Counted from the stretch's first letter, positions 36,449 through 45,835 are shown. The stretch: DNA of 64,000 nucleotides from Aurantiacibacter poecillastricola (GCF_030730945.1 NZ_JAVAMS010000001.1:558001-622000), one strand, 5' to 3'. Made by a program: numbers and translations. The notes: generated by a model not told the origin, from the sequence alone.

Positions 36449-36927
36449 TATGCGGACACCTTGTTCTTGCGGTTCATCGAGGCGACGTCGAGCACTTCGG
36501 GCTTCTGGCCGTCATGCGGGTGCTCGGTGCCATTGTAGAGGTGCAGCGCCTTCATCTGCGCACGGCCGAGAGGACCGGTCGGAACCATCCGCTCGACGGC
36601 CTTCTCCAGCACGCGCTCCGGGAAGCGACCCTCGAGGATCTTCTCGGCGGTGGTTTCCTTCAGGCCGCCGGGATAGCCGGTGTGCTTGTGGTAGACCTTC
36701 TTGGCCGCCTTGTTGCTGGTGAACTTCACCTTGTCAGCATTGATCACGATGACATGGTCGCCGCAATCGACATGCGGCGTGAAGCTCGGCTTATGCTTGC
36801 CGCGCAGGAGATTGGCGATGATCGAGGCGAGGCGACCGACGACGAGACCCTCGGCGTCGATGATGTGCCACTTCTTCTCGACCTCTGCCGGCTTGATCGA
36901 CCGGGTGGTCTTGCTCAGAGCCTTCAT
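36448..36927 (-). CDS. rplM: 50S ribosomal protein L13
   Basis: 159-residue ribosomal protein of the large subunit. The N-terminus with [26 protein letters not shown] and the central [17 protein letters not shown] and [15 protein letters not shown] are highly conserved. A purine-rich AAGGAAAG site precedes the ATG. It is the first gene of the rplM-rpsI operon. Confidence 0.97.
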   Translation of the reverse strand: MKALSKTTRSIKPAEVEKKWHIIDAEGLVVGRLASIIANLLRGKHKPSFTPHVDCGDHVIVINADKVKFTSNKAAKKVYHKHTGYPGGLKETTAEKILEGRFPERVLEKAVERMVPTGPLGRAQMKALHLYNGTEHPHDGQKPEVLDVASMNRKNKVSA

Positions 36928-37017
36928 GGCTTGCTTTCCTTAAATCGAATGCGAATGGATCGCCGCCGATCTGCAAGGTAATGAGAATCACCACCTGCCG
37001 ATGCAGCGAAGGCGCGC

Positions 37018-37046
37018 CATTTGTCGCTTTGTCCGCCGCAAGTCAA
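37018..37046 (-). promoter_or_regulatory. Possible rplM-rpsI promoter
   Basis: On the minus strand TTGACT (37046-37041) is a good -35 hexamer and CAAATG (37023-37018) a weak -10 at 17 bases. It is about 90 bases upstream of the rplM start. The -10 is poor, so this is tentative. Confidence 0.35.
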
Positions 37047-37069
37047 GTAAATCCGGGCTTTACAGCAGA

Positions 37070-37083
37070 GGTATTATAATACC
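37070..37083. repeat. 14-base AT-rich palindrome downstream of cutA
   Basis: GGTATTATAATACC is a perfect palindrome in an otherwise GC-rich region, eight bases after the cutA stop codon. It contains TATAAT in both directions and could be an operator or promoter element for rplM-rpsI. Confidence 0.5.
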
Positions 37084-37091
37084 GCGTCGCG

Positions 37092-37424
37092 TTAGGACGG
37101 CAGCAATTCCGCCAACCATGCACGCGTTTCAGGAGGCGCGCTGCTCGCCGGCCAGCCGCAGATTGCGGGCGTATCATAAGGATGCAGCTGTGCCAGCCTT
37201 TCCGTCGCGGCATCCAGCAGGTCGGCATGGGTCTTGAAGAGGACGCCCACCTCGGTTTCGGATTGCACCGCGTCCTCGTAGCGGAAGATCGAGACGATTT
37301 CCGGGACGATGTTGGCACAGGCGACCAGCTTTTCCTCGATCAGGACCGAGGCTGCGGCCATTGCCTCGTCGCGCGTGGCGAATGGCGTCCAGATGAGGGC
37401 CGCCTCTGCCGCCTTCTCACTCAC
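37092..37424 (-). CDS. cutA: Divalent-cation tolerance protein CutA
   Basis: 110-residue CutA1 family trimeric protein linked to copper tolerance in E. coli. The family sequence KLVACANIVPEIVSIFRYEDAV and LHPYDTPAICGWPASSAPPETRAWL are present. The start is a GTG at 37424 overlapping the ctaA stop as GTGA, so translation is coupled; the longer frame upstream would run within ctaA. It is the last gene of the ctaA-cutA unit. Confidence 0.9.
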   Translation of the reverse strand: MSEKAAEAALIWTPFATRDEAMAAASVLIEEKLVACANIVPEIVSIFRYEDAVQSETEVGVLFKTHADLLDAATERLAQLHPYDTPAICGWPASSAPPETRAWLAELLPS

Positions 37425-38470
37425 CGGCGCCGCCCGAGAACATGGGCGCCCCATGCGAACGCCATCACCAGCAGCGCGCCGACCAACTGGTGTGCGACAG
37501 CCAGCCACAGCGCGACCCCGGTCATCACCGTGGCGATGCCCAGCAGGATCTGCACGCCGAAGGCCGAGTGAATCGCCACCGACGCGCGCCGGTCAACCGG
37601 CTTCACACGCGCAGCCATCACGATCAGCGCGGCGACCGCCGCCCATGCCCACCAACGATGCAGGAAATGGATCCAGAACGGGTCACGCGTGAACGTCCAG
37701 AAGGCGCCGCGCGACCAGTCTGCTTCGGGCACTATCCGCCCCTGCATCAACGGCCAAGTGTCGGAGGCAAGCCCGGCATTGAGGCCTGCCACCCAAGCCC
37801 CAAGCAGCAACTGGACGAAGAGGATAATGCCAACCACCAACGACAGGCCGGTGAACCGCGCAGGAGCGCTGTCACCCTGTGCTAGACGTCGAAGGTCCAG
37901 CGCTGTCCAGACAAGGCCACCCAGTGTCAGGAACGCTGTCAGCAAGTGAATCGAAAGCCAGAAATGCGAGACGTCGGTCATCTCGGTGCCGAGGCCCGAG
38001 CGGACCATGAACCATCCGAACGCGCCCTGCAGTCCGCCCAGTGCCAGCAGCGCCAGCAGCCGCGGCTTGTAGCCTTGCGGAATGGCGCCGCGCAGCCAGT
38101 ACCATGCCAGCGGGATTGCGAAGGCAAGGCCGATCATGCGGCCCAGCAGGCGGTGGAACCACTCCCAGAAATAGATGAACTTGAATGCGGCCAGGTCCAT
38201 CCCGGCGGGGCCGGTGACGTTCCGGTACTCCCCCGTCTGCTGGTAAAGGGTGAATTCGGCCTGCCAGTCCGCCTCGGTGAGCGGAGGAAGTGCGCCCGTT
38301 ACCGGCTTCCATTGCGTGATGGACAGTCCGCTTTCAGTCAGCCGCGTGATCCCCCCGACCGCCACCATCGTGAGCACCAGGACGGCGACGATCATAAGCC
38401 ACCGCGCCAGCGCAAGCGGCCTTGTCTCGCGAGGGGAATCGGAATCGAGGAGAAGGGCTCTGGCAACCAT
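37421..38470 (-). CDS. ctaA: Heme A synthase (CtaA/Cox15)
   Basis: 349-residue inner-membrane enzyme that converts heme O to heme A for cytochrome oxidase. Eight hydrophobic segments are expected and seen. Heme-ligand histidines occur in EWFHRLLGRMIGL, SHFWLSIHLL, WIHFLHRWWAW and LAVAHQLVGALL. The conserved GGITRLTESGLSITQWKPVTG is near residue 40. ATG 38470 is used; a start at 38560 would add 30 residues without family conservation. Confidence 0.92.
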   Translation of the reverse strand: MVARALLLDSDSPRETRPLALARWLMIVAVLVLTMVAVGGITRLTESGLSITQWKPVTGALPPLTEADWQAEFTLYQQTGEYRNVTGPAGMDLAAFKFIYFWEWFHRLLGRMIGLAFAIPLAWYWLRGAIPQGYKPRLLALLALGGLQGAFGWFMVRSGLGTEMTDVSHFWLSIHLLTAFLTLGGLVWTALDLRRLAQGDSAPARFTGLSLVVGIILFVQLLLGAWVAGLNAGLASDTWPLMQGRIVPEADWSRGAFWTFTRDPFWIHFLHRWWAWAAVAALIVMAARVKPVDRRASVAIHSAFGVQILLGIATVMTGVALWLAVAHQLVGALLVMAFAWGAHVLGRRR

Positions 38471-38578
38471 TGCGTGCGCGATTTGCAACCTTGCCCGCCA
38501 AATCGCAAGCTTCCCTTTGGGGCAACCCGCCTCTCCGCGAGACCGGGCGGGCGATTCCATAGCGAAAGCCCTTGCGCA

Positions 38579-38595
38579 ATGTTATGACGTTACAT
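38579..38595. promoter_or_regulatory. Imperfect dyad just upstream of merC
   Basis: ATGTTATGACGTTACAT is an imperfect palindrome (12 of 16 arm positions symmetric) starting 28 bases before the merC ATG. It could be a Zur/Fur-type operator by position, but the half-sites do not match a consensus I can recall exactly. Confidence 0.3.
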
Positions 38596-38606
38596 AGATA
38601 GCCCGC

Positions 38607-38975
38607 ATGAATTCTCCGCTGCCCTGGATCCGCGGCCGAATCGACCGTGCCGGTGTGATGCTGTCCGCGCTGTGCCTCGTGCATTGCGTGCTGGGCCTGG
38701 TACTGGTTGCCGGACTTGGCATTGGCGGCTCCTTCCTTCTCGATCCCGACATTCACCGCTGGGGTCTGCTGCTTGCGACCATCGTGGCAGCCGTAGCCAT
38801 CGGCACAGGTGCCTTGCGCCACCGGCGGGCTAAACCGTTCGTGGTCGCGATGATGGGCCTTTCCTTCATGGGCGGAGCGCTTGCTGTGGGACACGGCTAC
38901 GAGGAGGCCGTGCTGACCATGATAGGCGTGACGCTGGTGGCGGCAGGGCACATCCTCAACTTGCGCGCAGCCTGA
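38607..38975 (+). CDS. MerC domain membrane protein
   Basis: 122-residue protein of the MerC mercury transport domain family, with four transmembrane helices (roughly 15-38, 48-68, 76-95 and 100-118). The N-terminal helix has the metal-binding-like pair of Cys in [10 protein letters not shown]. In sphingomonads such MerC-like proteins are often linked to zinc or other metal handling rather than mercury. No mer operon genes are nearby. The ATG at 38607 is supported by the dyad upstream. Confidence 0.8.
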   Translation: MNSPLPWIRGRIDRAGVMLSALCLVHCVLGLVLVAGLGIGGSFLLDPDIHRWGLLLATIVAAVAIGTGALRHRRAKPFVVAMMGLSFMGGALAVGHGYEEAVLTMIGVTLVAAGHILNLRAA

Positions 38976-38985
38976 CAGGCTCTAC

Positions 38986-39990
38986 ATGGCGCTGGTGATG
39001 ACCCAGCCCATTTCCCTTACCGTCAATGGCGACACCCGCCGGACCGATGCCGCCACCATTGCAGATCTCGTGCGCGAACTGGGCCTGAAGCCCGAAAAGG
39101 TCGCGGTCGAGCATAATGGCGAAATCGCCCCGCGCTCCTCGCTCGAGCAAGCCGCGCTCGCCGATGGCGACCAGCTTGAAATCGTGCATTTCGTGGGCGG
39201 CGGTTCCGGCGAAGCTGAGAATGACGACAGCTGGGAAGTCGCCGGACACCGCTTCAACTCTCGCCTGATCGTGGGGACAGGCAAGTACAAGGACTTCGCC
39301 CAGAACGCCGCCGCGGTAGAGGCCGCAGGGGCCGAGATCGTCACCGTCGCCGTGCGGCGGGTGAACGTCTCCGATCCCAGCCAGCCAGTGCTGATGGATC
39401 ACATAGATCCCAAGAAGGTCACTTACCTGCCCAACACGGCGGGTTGCTTCACCGCCGAGGACGCGATCCGCACCCTTCGCCTGGCGCGCGAGGCGGGCGG
39501 CTGGGACCTTGTGAAGCTGGAAGTGCTTGGCGAGGCAAAGACGCTCTATCCCAACATGGTCGAGACCATTCGCGCCTGCGAAGTGCTGGCGAAGGAAGGC
39601 TTCAAGCCGATGGTCTACTGCACCGACGATCCCATCGCCGCGCAGCAGCTGGAGGAAGCGGGCGCGGTGGCCATCATGCCGCTCGGCGCGCCCATCGGCT
39701 CCGGCCTCGGTATCCAAAACCTGGTGACGATTCGTCTGATCGTGGAGGGCGCCAAGGTGCCCGTCCTCGTCGATGCGGGCGTCGGCACCGCGTCGGATGC
39801 GGCGGTGGCGATGGAGCTGGGCTGCGACGGCGTGCTGATGAACACCGCCATTGCCGAGGCGAAAGACCCCATCCGCATGGCCCGCGCGATGAAGCTGGCG
39901 GTCGAGGCGGGGCGCGAGGCCTATCTCGCCGGACGCATGGGACGGCGCAAATATGCCGATCCCAGTTCCCCGCTAGCGGGCCTGATCTAA
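38986..39990 (+). CDS. thiG: ThiS-ThiG fusion: sulfur carrier and thiazole synthase
   Basis: 334-residue fusion for thiamine thiazole synthesis. Residues about 5-73 are a ThiS-like ubiquitin fold ([21 protein letters not shown]) ending [13 protein letters not shown]. Normal ThiS ends at that Gly-Gly, but here the chain continues without a stop through SGEAENDD into a full ThiG domain (from about residue 84), with the Schiff-base Lys177 in [27 protein letters not shown] and [12 protein letters not shown]. Other alphaproteobacteria carry the same fusion. A second start at 38998 is possible. Confidence 0.92.
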   Translation: MALVMTQPISLTVNGDTRRTDAATIADLVRELGLKPEKVAVEHNGEIAPRSSLEQAALADGDQLEIVHFVGGGSGEAENDDSWEVAGHRFNSRLIVGTGKYKDFAQNAAAVEAAGAEIVTVAVRRVNVSDPSQPVLMDHIDPKKVTYLPNTAGCFTAEDAIRTLRLAREAGGWDLVKLEVLGEAKTLYPNMVETIRACEVLAKEGFKPMVYCTDDPIAAQQLEEAGAVAIMPLGAPIGSGLGIQNLVTIRLIVEGAKVPVLVDAGVGTASDAAVAMELGCDGVLMNTAIAEAKDPIRMARAMKLAVEAGREAYLAGRMGRRKYADPSSPLAGLI

Positions 39991-40059
39991 GAGGCGCTTT
40001 ACTAAAAATTTACCAAGCGAAGTGCACACCGGTCCCGACACGACAAAAAAGGGTCGCAC

Positions 40060-40590
40060 ATGGGGCACGAATCGAAGGCGTTTTCGCTGGCTATCTCCGA
40101 AATGCGCGAGTTTGCCGGATTTGCCGAGCACGAGCAGAACTTCATCGAGCGTTCGCTGGATATTGCCATGGGTCGCGGCGACGCGTTCAAGACCTGGGTC
40201 TGCGGTCCACGCGACCAGCGCACCATCCGCTCGCAATACCTCGCCTATCGCGAACTCAAGCGCCTGCGCAGTCAGATTCCCTCCGATGACGGCCTCGACG
40301 GTGTCGAGACCCTGCTCGGCCCGCTGATGCGTATCAGTGCGCAGGACCTTGCGATGGAGCAGCTCGACAGCTTTTCCGCCTACCGCTTCCTCTATGAGCG
40401 CCTGCTTGGCGCTGCAGTGCGGCCCTACCTTCCCGCGGCGTTCTGCGCCGCGGCCGCACTCCCCCAGATTCGCCCCTATCGCCGCCGCATGCTGCTGCAA
40501 TCGCTGAGCGAAGCCGCGGCTACCGCGCCGGGCTGGTCGAAGAAGGAGCCTTGCTTCTTCCCCGAGCGGGTCGAGGTCGAAACCGCCTAA
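40060..40590 (+). CDS. Uncharacterised 176-residue protein
   Basis: 176-residue protein that I cannot assign to a family. It looks cytoplasmic and mainly helical, with no signal peptide or membrane segment. Repeated charged helices include EMREFAGFAEHEQNFIERSL and IRSQYLAYRELKRLR, and the C-terminal part has a RPYRRRMLLQSLSEA helix before a PERVEVETA tail. It ends one base before the convergent grpB-like gene. Its codon use fits the neighbours, so there is no sign of transfer. Confidence 0.65.
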   Translation: MGHESKAFSLAISEMREFAGFAEHEQNFIERSLDIAMGRGDAFKTWVCGPRDQRTIRSQYLAYRELKRLRSQIPSDDGLDGVETLLGPLMRISAQDLAMEQLDSFSAYRFLYERLLGAAVRPYLPAAFCAAAALPQIRPYRRRMLLQSLSEAAATAPGWSKKEPCFFPERVEVETA

Positions 40591-40591
40591 G

Positions 40592-41116
40592 CTAGTGCGC
40601 GGCCAGCGCCTCGCACTCGATCCGCGACACCCATCCGGCCTTACAGGCGACGTAGCGGGCCGCATCGCCGCCGCTGCTTCCAACGCATTTGCGCTTTATC
40701 CGCGCATATTCGCTCGCAAGGTCGGGCCTGCCGCGCAGGTAATCCCTGAAAGCGATGTGGCGCGCGATGGCAGGGTCGCCTGAGGCGAAGCAATGCAGGT
40801 GGACCAGCCGCTCCCCCGTATCCGCATCGGATAGCGTCAGGTAGCGCCGCCCGGCAATGCCGTTCTCGCCCCGCCAGACATAGCCGAGCCGTTCGAGGGA
40901 AGGGCGAGCGTGGTCGAGTTCGGGTAAAGCGGCGGCCTCTGCCAGCAGGTCGATCACGGGCTTTGCCGCTAGTCCTGGCACGGCGGTGGAGCCGATGTGG
41001 TGGACCCGCAGGAGAGCAGGCGCGCCAGCGGCCAGGATGCGCTCGGCCTCGGCTTCGGCCTTCGCTGGCCAGCCTGGATCATACGACACAATGCGGATAG
41101 TACGCACGCCACCCAT
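40592..41116 (-). CDS. GrpB family (UPF0157) nucleotidyltransferase-like protein
   Basis: 174-residue protein of the GrpB/UPF0157 family, which has a nucleotidyltransferase fold and no firmly known function. The diagnostic HHIGSTAVPGLAAKPVIDLL is at about residues 39-58, followed by LERLGYVWRGENGIAGRRYL and the C-terminal helix. It begins six bases after the acyl-CoA ligase gene ends on the same strand. Confidence 0.85.
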   Translation of the reverse strand: MGGVRTIRIVSYDPGWPAKAEAEAERILAAGAPALLRVHHIGSTAVPGLAAKPVIDLLAEAAALPELDHARPSLERLGYVWRGENGIAGRRYLTLSDADTGERLVHLHCFASGDPAIARHIAFRDYLRGRPDLASEYARIKRKCVGSSGGDAARYVACKAGWVSRIECEALAAH

Positions 41117-41122
41117 CGCGCC

Positions 41123-42919
41123 CTAGTAGAGCGCTTCCATCCGCTCGCCGTAGGTTTCGCGGATCTGCATGCGGCGGATTTTCATGGTCGGCGTCATCAT
41201 GTCGTTCTCGACGGTGAAGGGCTCGTCGGCGATCACGAACTTGCGGATCTTCTCAATCACCGAAAGATCCTCGTTGGTGCGATCGATCGCTGCCTTGATC
41301 GCGGCGCGGTAGGCCGGGAGGTCGTTCAGCGCAGCCATGTCGAACGCTTCGCCATTGGCACGCGCCCAGGTTGCGGCCCATTCGGCGTCGGGCACGATCA
41401 ACGCGACCATGTAGGGTTTCTTGTCGCCTGCCACCATCGCCTGGCTGATCTCGGGTTGCAGGGTAAGCATCCCTTCCAGCTTCTGCGGCGCGACATTGTC
41501 GCCCTTGTCGTTGACGATGATGTCCTTCTTGCGGTCGGTGATCTTGATGCGGCCCTTGGCATCGATATGGCCGACATCGCCAGTATGCAGCCACCCGCCC
41601 TTCAGCGCATTTTCGGTATCCTCGGGCCGCTGCCAGTAGCCCAGCATCACCAGTTCGCCGCGCACCAGGATCTCGCCATCCTCGGCGATCTTCACTTCCA
41701 CGCCGCGCAGGGGCGGACCGACGGTATCGAGCTTGATGCCTGCGCTGGGATAGTTGCAGGCGATCACCGGCGCGCTCTCGGTCTGGCCGTAGCCCTGCAG
41801 CATGGTGAGGCCCATCGCCTGGAAGAAACCGCCCACCTCGGGATTGAGCGGCGCGCCGCCCGACACGAGCGCTTTCACCCGCCCGCCGAAGCGCTGCTTG
41901 ATCTTCGGGCGCAGGGTGGCCGACAGCAGCATCTCGTCCGCCTTGGTGGCGAGGGCGGAGCTGCCCTTCACCTGCCGCTCTCCCAGCACCAGCGCGCGAC
42001 CGAGCAGGAAGCGGGCGAGTTTGCCCTGCTTCTCGATCGTTTTCATCATCTTGCCACGCAGCACCTCGAAAAGGCGCGGGACGACCACCATGATGGTGGG
42101 CGAGGCTTCCTCGAGATTGCTCGACAGCTTGTCGAGCCCTTCGGAAAACCAGATATCCGCGCCCAGCCCCAGCGGCAGGTAGAAGCCTGCGGTATGCTCG
42201 AAAGCATGGCTGAGCGGCAGGAAGGAGAGGAAGCGCTCTTCCTGCCAGCCGAAATCGTGTTCGATCACATGAGCGGCGGCGGCGACGTTGTGCATGATCG
42301 CGCCGTGGCTCAGCATCACGCCGCGCGGAGCGCCGCTGGTGCCGCTGGTGTAGATGATGCACGCCATGTCCGTGCGCTCGACGTCAGCGATACGCTTTTC
42401 GACGGCAGCACGCGCGGCGACTGCATCGCCGGTGGTCATGTCGGACCAGTGGTGCAGGTCGAAACTGCCGCTCTGGTGGGAGGGGACAGGATCGATGGCG
42501 ACGACGTGCCGCACGCGTCCCGTCTTCATGATCGCGGGGAACAGGGCCTTCGTCAGCTTGACGTTGCCGACCACCACCGCGCTCGCCCCGGAATCGTCGA
42601 GGATATGGCAGTGATCGCGCTCTGTATTGGTGGTGTAGGCGGGCGTGGTGACGCAGCCTGCCGCCATGATGGCGAGGTCGGCAATGCACCATTCCGGGCG
42701 GTTCTCCGCCACGATCACCACCCGGTCTCCGTCACGCAGGCCAAGGCCCCGCAGCTTCTGGGCCAGCAGGCACACCTTCTCCGCCGCCTCGGCATAGGAG
42801 ATGGAGGTCCACTCGCCGTCGATCTTGGCCGTTAGAAATGGCTTGTCGCCGCGCTCGTCCGCCCGTTTCAGGAACAGCGCGACGAGACTGCTGGCATTGT
42901 CGATATCGGCGAGTTCCAC
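41123..42919 (-). CDS. Long-chain acyl-CoA synthetase (AMP-forming)
   Basis: 598-residue ANL-superfamily ligase of the long-chain fatty acyl-CoA synthetase type. The ATP-binding P-loop-like IIYTSGTSGAPRGVMLSH and the LPLSHAFEHTAGFYLPL segment are visible, along with the motifs QGYGQTESAPV, LHTGDVGHIDAKGRIKITDRKKDIIVN, and a C-terminal domain with PFTVENDMMTPTMKIRR. The acyl chain specificity is not known from sequence. It is followed by a GrpB-like gene and preceded by ggt with a gap of 78 bases. Confidence 0.9.
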   Translation of the reverse strand: MELADIDNASSLVALFLKRADERGDKPFLTAKIDGEWTSISYAEAAEKVCLLAQKLRGLGLRDGDRVVIVAENRPEWCIADLAIMAAGCVTTPAYTTNTERDHCHILDDSGASAVVVGNVKLTKALFPAIMKTGRVRHVVAIDPVPSHQSGSFDLHHWSDMTTGDAVAARAAVEKRIADVERTDMACIIYTSGTSGAPRGVMLSHGAIMHNVAAAAHVIEHDFGWQEERFLSFLPLSHAFEHTAGFYLPLGLGADIWFSEGLDKLSSNLEEASPTIMVVVPRLFEVLRGKMMKTIEKQGKLARFLLGRALVLGERQVKGSSALATKADEMLLSATLRPKIKQRFGGRVKALVSGGAPLNPEVGGFFQAMGLTMLQGYGQTESAPVIACNYPSAGIKLDTVGPPLRGVEVKIAEDGEILVRGELVMLGYWQRPEDTENALKGGWLHTGDVGHIDAKGRIKITDRKKDIIVNDKGDNVAPQKLEGMLTLQPEISQAMVAGDKKPYMVALIVPDAEWAATWARANGEAFDMAALNDLPAYRAAIKAAIDRTNEDLSVIEKIRKFVIADEPFTVENDMMTPTMKIRRMQIRETYGERMEALY

Positions 42920-42997
42920 GCGTGCAGGTCTCCCGTTGGGCGATATGTTTGCGGCAATGCGTAGGCCCGGGCGAGGACCTCGGCAAGTGGCGCGCGC

Positions 42998-44722
42998 TCA
43001 GTCCTCCAGCGCCGCGGCTTCGAGCCGGCCCCGGAAGCGCGGATCGTATGCGCCGCTCCACTCGCCACCGCGATTGATTGCGCCAACCTGGCCGACCGAA
43101 CCGAAAGGCTGCGGACCGGTGCGGATGTTTTCGTAGCCAAGCGCCGCCAGCGCATCCTCCTGGCTCGCGAGCCAGGTATCGGCCTCGACGAACAGGTTCG
43201 GGCCGAAACCCATGACGATGGGGAGCGAAAAGGCCTCTTCCAGAGCCATGTCGAAATCCACGATGCCTATGATCGAGCGCGCGGTCTGCACCGGGATGAA
43301 CGGTCCACCAGCCCCGCCGATGACGAGGAACGGCTCGCCTGCCGGATCCCAGACGATTGCGGGCGACATGGAGCTGCGTGGACGCTTGCCGCCCTCCACG
43401 CGGTTGGCGACCGGCACGCCGTCACGTTCCGGACTGAAACTGAAATCGGTGAGTTCGTTGTTGAGATAATACCCGCCGAACTGCAGCCCGGAGCCGAAGC
43501 CTCCCTCCACCGTGGAGGTGTAGCTGACCATCGCGCCCTCGCGGTCCACCGCCACGAAATGGGTCGTGCCGTGTTCCTGCGGTTCGTCGCCATCCGGACG
43601 CAAGGCGAGGAGCCCTACGGGGTCGCCTGCCTGATAGCTGCCGAGCGTACGCGCAGGGTCGATCAGGGCCGAACGCGTTGATAGATAGTCGGGGTCCGTC
43701 AGTTCACGTACCGGGACCGATACGAAGTCGCTGTCACCGGTGTAACGCTCCCTGTCGGCATAGGCGAGCAACTGGGACTGCGTGAAAAGGTGCCAGAATT
43801 CCACCGATTGCGGGCCGAGCGCGGCGATATCGAACCGCTCGAGCTGGCCGAGCATCTGCAAGAGCGCGATCCCGCCCGATGTCGGCGGTCCCATCGAGCA
43901 GATGCGGTAGGCACGGTAAGTGCCGCACACGGCGTCGCGTTCCTTCGCCTCGTAGCTGGTGATGTCCTGCGCGCGCATCGCAGCATCGCGCGGCGTATTC
44001 GCGGCGATGTGGCCGGCGAGGGCCTCGGCATCCTCGCCCGCATACATGGCTTCAGGCCCTTCGGCGGCGAGGCGGCGGAACGTTTCTGCAAGCTCGGGTC
44101 GCGAAATCACCGTACCTATGGGTCGCGGTTCGCCAGCCTGGGTATAGAAGGTACGGCGCATCAGTGGGTCCTGGCCGGCACGCTCGATGCTGCCATCGAG
44201 CGAATCGTTGAGGCGCGGGTTCATCACGAAGCCCTCGGCAAGCGCGATCGCGGGCTCGAACAGCTCGGCCCAGGGCAGGCGGCCATGCTCGGCATGGGCC
44301 TTGGCCGCCAGTGCGATATTGCCCGGCACGCCCACGCTGAGGCCGGTCAGCACGACTTCGGCATAGGTCTGCGGCTCGCCGTCCTCTCCGAAAAACCACT
44401 CCGGCCCGGCTGCGGATGGCGCGGTTTCGCGCCCGTCGTAAGTCGTCACCGTGCCGTCGGCCTCGCCGCGCACCATGAAACCGCCGCCCCCAATGCCCGA
44501 ACTCTGCGGCTCTACCACGGTGAGCGCCAGCATCACTGCTATGGCAGCATCAGTGGCGCTGCCGCCCCGGCGCAGCATTTCGCGCCCGGCTTCCGCCGCA
44601 CGCGGGTCTGCCGCCTGCACCACGCCAATATCGACGGCGGGGCTCTGCGTGGCGGGGAGGGTCTGGCAGCCGGCGAGTGCGAGAACGGCAGCGGGGGCGA
44701 GCAATGGGCGGAAAACTTTCAC
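42998..44722 (-). CDS. ggt: Gamma-glutamyltransferase
   Basis: 574-residue periplasmic or membrane-bound gamma-glutamyltranspeptidase that cleaves gamma-glutamyl bonds of glutathione and transfers the group. The N-terminus is a lipoprotein signal (LAPAAVLALAGC). Autoprocessing and catalysis use the Thr in HGTTHFVAVD. Other family segments are SSGIGGGGFMV, GLSVGVPGN, MGPPTSGGIALLQML and RPRSSMSPAIVWD. GTG at 44722, ten bases after the pyrD stop, is preferred to a TTG at 44758 that overlaps pyrD. Confidence 0.93.
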   Translation of the reverse strand: MKVFRPLLAPAAVLALAGCQTLPATQSPAVDIGVVQAADPRAAEAGREMLRRGGSATDAAIAVMLALTVVEPQSSGIGGGGFMVRGEADGTVTTYDGRETAPSAAGPEWFFGEDGEPQTYAEVVLTGLSVGVPGNIALAAKAHAEHGRLPWAELFEPAIALAEGFVMNPRLNDSLDGSIERAGQDPLMRRTFYTQAGEPRPIGTVISRPELAETFRRLAAEGPEAMYAGEDAEALAGHIAANTPRDAAMRAQDITSYEAKERDAVCGTYRAYRICSMGPPTSGGIALLQMLGQLERFDIAALGPQSVEFWHLFTQSQLLAYADRERYTGDSDFVSVPVRELTDPDYLSTRSALIDPARTLGSYQAGDPVGLLALRPDGDEPQEHGTTHFVAVDREGAMVSYTSTVEGGFGSGLQFGGYYLNNELTDFSFSPERDGVPVANRVEGGKRPRSSMSPAIVWDPAGEPFLVIGGAGGPFIPVQTARSIIGIVDFDMALEEAFSLPIVMGFGPNLFVEADTWLASQEDALAALGYENIRTGPQPFGSVGQVGAINRGGEWSGAYDPRFRGRLEAAALED

Positions 44723-44732
44723 GCCCTGCCTG

Positions 44733-45764
44733 CTATTCACTTCCGACCGCCTCTGCAATGGAGGCTAAGCCTTCGCGCTGCATGATCGCCTCGAGACCCT
44801 TCGTGATTTCACGCGCGATGCCCGGCCCGCGATAGGTGATGGCGCTGTAAAGCTGTACGAGACTGGCCCCGGCGCGGATGCGTTCCCACGCGTCTTCTGC
44901 GGTAGCGATGCCGCCAACCCCGATAAGCGGGATCGCTCCGCCGGATGCCTTGCGGAAGTTGCGCAGCATTTCCAGCGCCAGCGGCTTGAGCGGGGCGCCC
45001 GAAAGACCGCCCGTCTCGCCGGCATGGGCCGAGACAAGGTCGGGCCGGGAGATGGTGGTGTTGGCAACGATCAGCGCGCCAAGGCCCTTGTCGAGAGCAA
45101 TGCGGGTGATCGCGTCGACATCGGCAGATTGCAGGTCTGGCGCGACCTTGAGGAACACCGGCGGTCCCTCGCTGCCTCGCGCCTCGAGCACCCCGTCGAG
45201 CAGGGCGACCAGCGATCCCTCGTCCTGCAGCGCGCGCAGGCCCGGGGTGTTCGGACTGGAGATATTGACCGCGAGATAGGTGGCATAGGGCGCCATGATG
45301 CGCGTCATGGCGGCGTAATCGGCGATGCGGTCCGTGCTGTCCTTGTTGGCCCCTATATTGATGCCGATCACGCCCGGACGATCGCCTCGCGAGGCGACGC
45401 GCACGGCCGCGGCCTCTGCCCCGCCATTGTTGAAGCCCATGCGGTTGATGACCGCATGGTCCTCCTCCAGCCGGAACAGGCGCGGCTTCGGATTGCCAGA
45501 CTGGGGGAGGGGAGTGATCGAGCCCACCTCGACGAAGCCGAAGCCCAGGCCTAGCAGGGCGTCGGCGACCTCCGCATCCTTGTCGAAGCCTGCGGCCATG
45601 CCGACGGGGTTGGGAAAGGCGATCCCTGCGACAGTGGTTTCCAGCAGTCCGCCCGGCGCTACCGGCTTGCCTCGGGGCAGCGCCTTCAGCGCCCTGATCG
45701 CCAGTCCATGCGCCCGCTCCGGATCGAGAGTGAACAGGGCAGGGCGGATCAGCGAGTAGAACAT
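44733..45764 (-). CDS. pyrD: Dihydroorotate dehydrogenase (quinone), class 2
   Basis: 343-residue FMN enzyme of pyrimidine synthesis that reduces membrane quinone. The N-terminal quinone-binding helix (MFYSLIRPALFTLDPERAHGLAI) marks the class 2 type. Active-site and FMN segments include GMAAGFDKDAEVADAL, INRMGFNNGG, AVNISSPNTPGLR with the catalytic Ser, and LIGVGGIATAEDAWE. ATG 45764 is used. It reads into ggt with a ten-base gap, so the two are probably in one operon. Confidence 0.95.
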   Translation of the reverse strand: MFYSLIRPALFTLDPERAHGLAIRALKALPRGKPVAPGGLLETTVAGIAFPNPVGMAAGFDKDAEVADALLGLGFGFVEVGSITPLPQSGNPKPRLFRLEEDHAVINRMGFNNGGAEAAAVRVASRGDRPGVIGINIGANKDSTDRIADYAAMTRIMAPYATYLAVNISSPNTPGLRALQDEGSLVALLDGVLEARGSEGPPVFLKVAPDLQSADVDAITRIALDKGLGALIVANTTISRPDLVSAHAGETGGLSGAPLKPLALEMLRNFRKASGGAIPLIGVGGIATAEDAWERIRAGASLVQLYSAITYRGPGIAREITKGLEAIMQREGLASIAEAVGSE

Positions 45765-45835
45765 GCCATGTCCATGGCAGTTTCGCAGGGAAAGGCGCAA
45801 TAGTCGGCAGGTACGATTGTTCTAATTTTGCGCCG

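Noticed and set aside
43267..43593. Antisense-frame open frames in GC-rich genes such as ggt
   Set aside because: They are shadows of real genes, without ribosome sites, and have the low-complexity Arg/Pro/Ala composition typical of GC-rich wrong frames.
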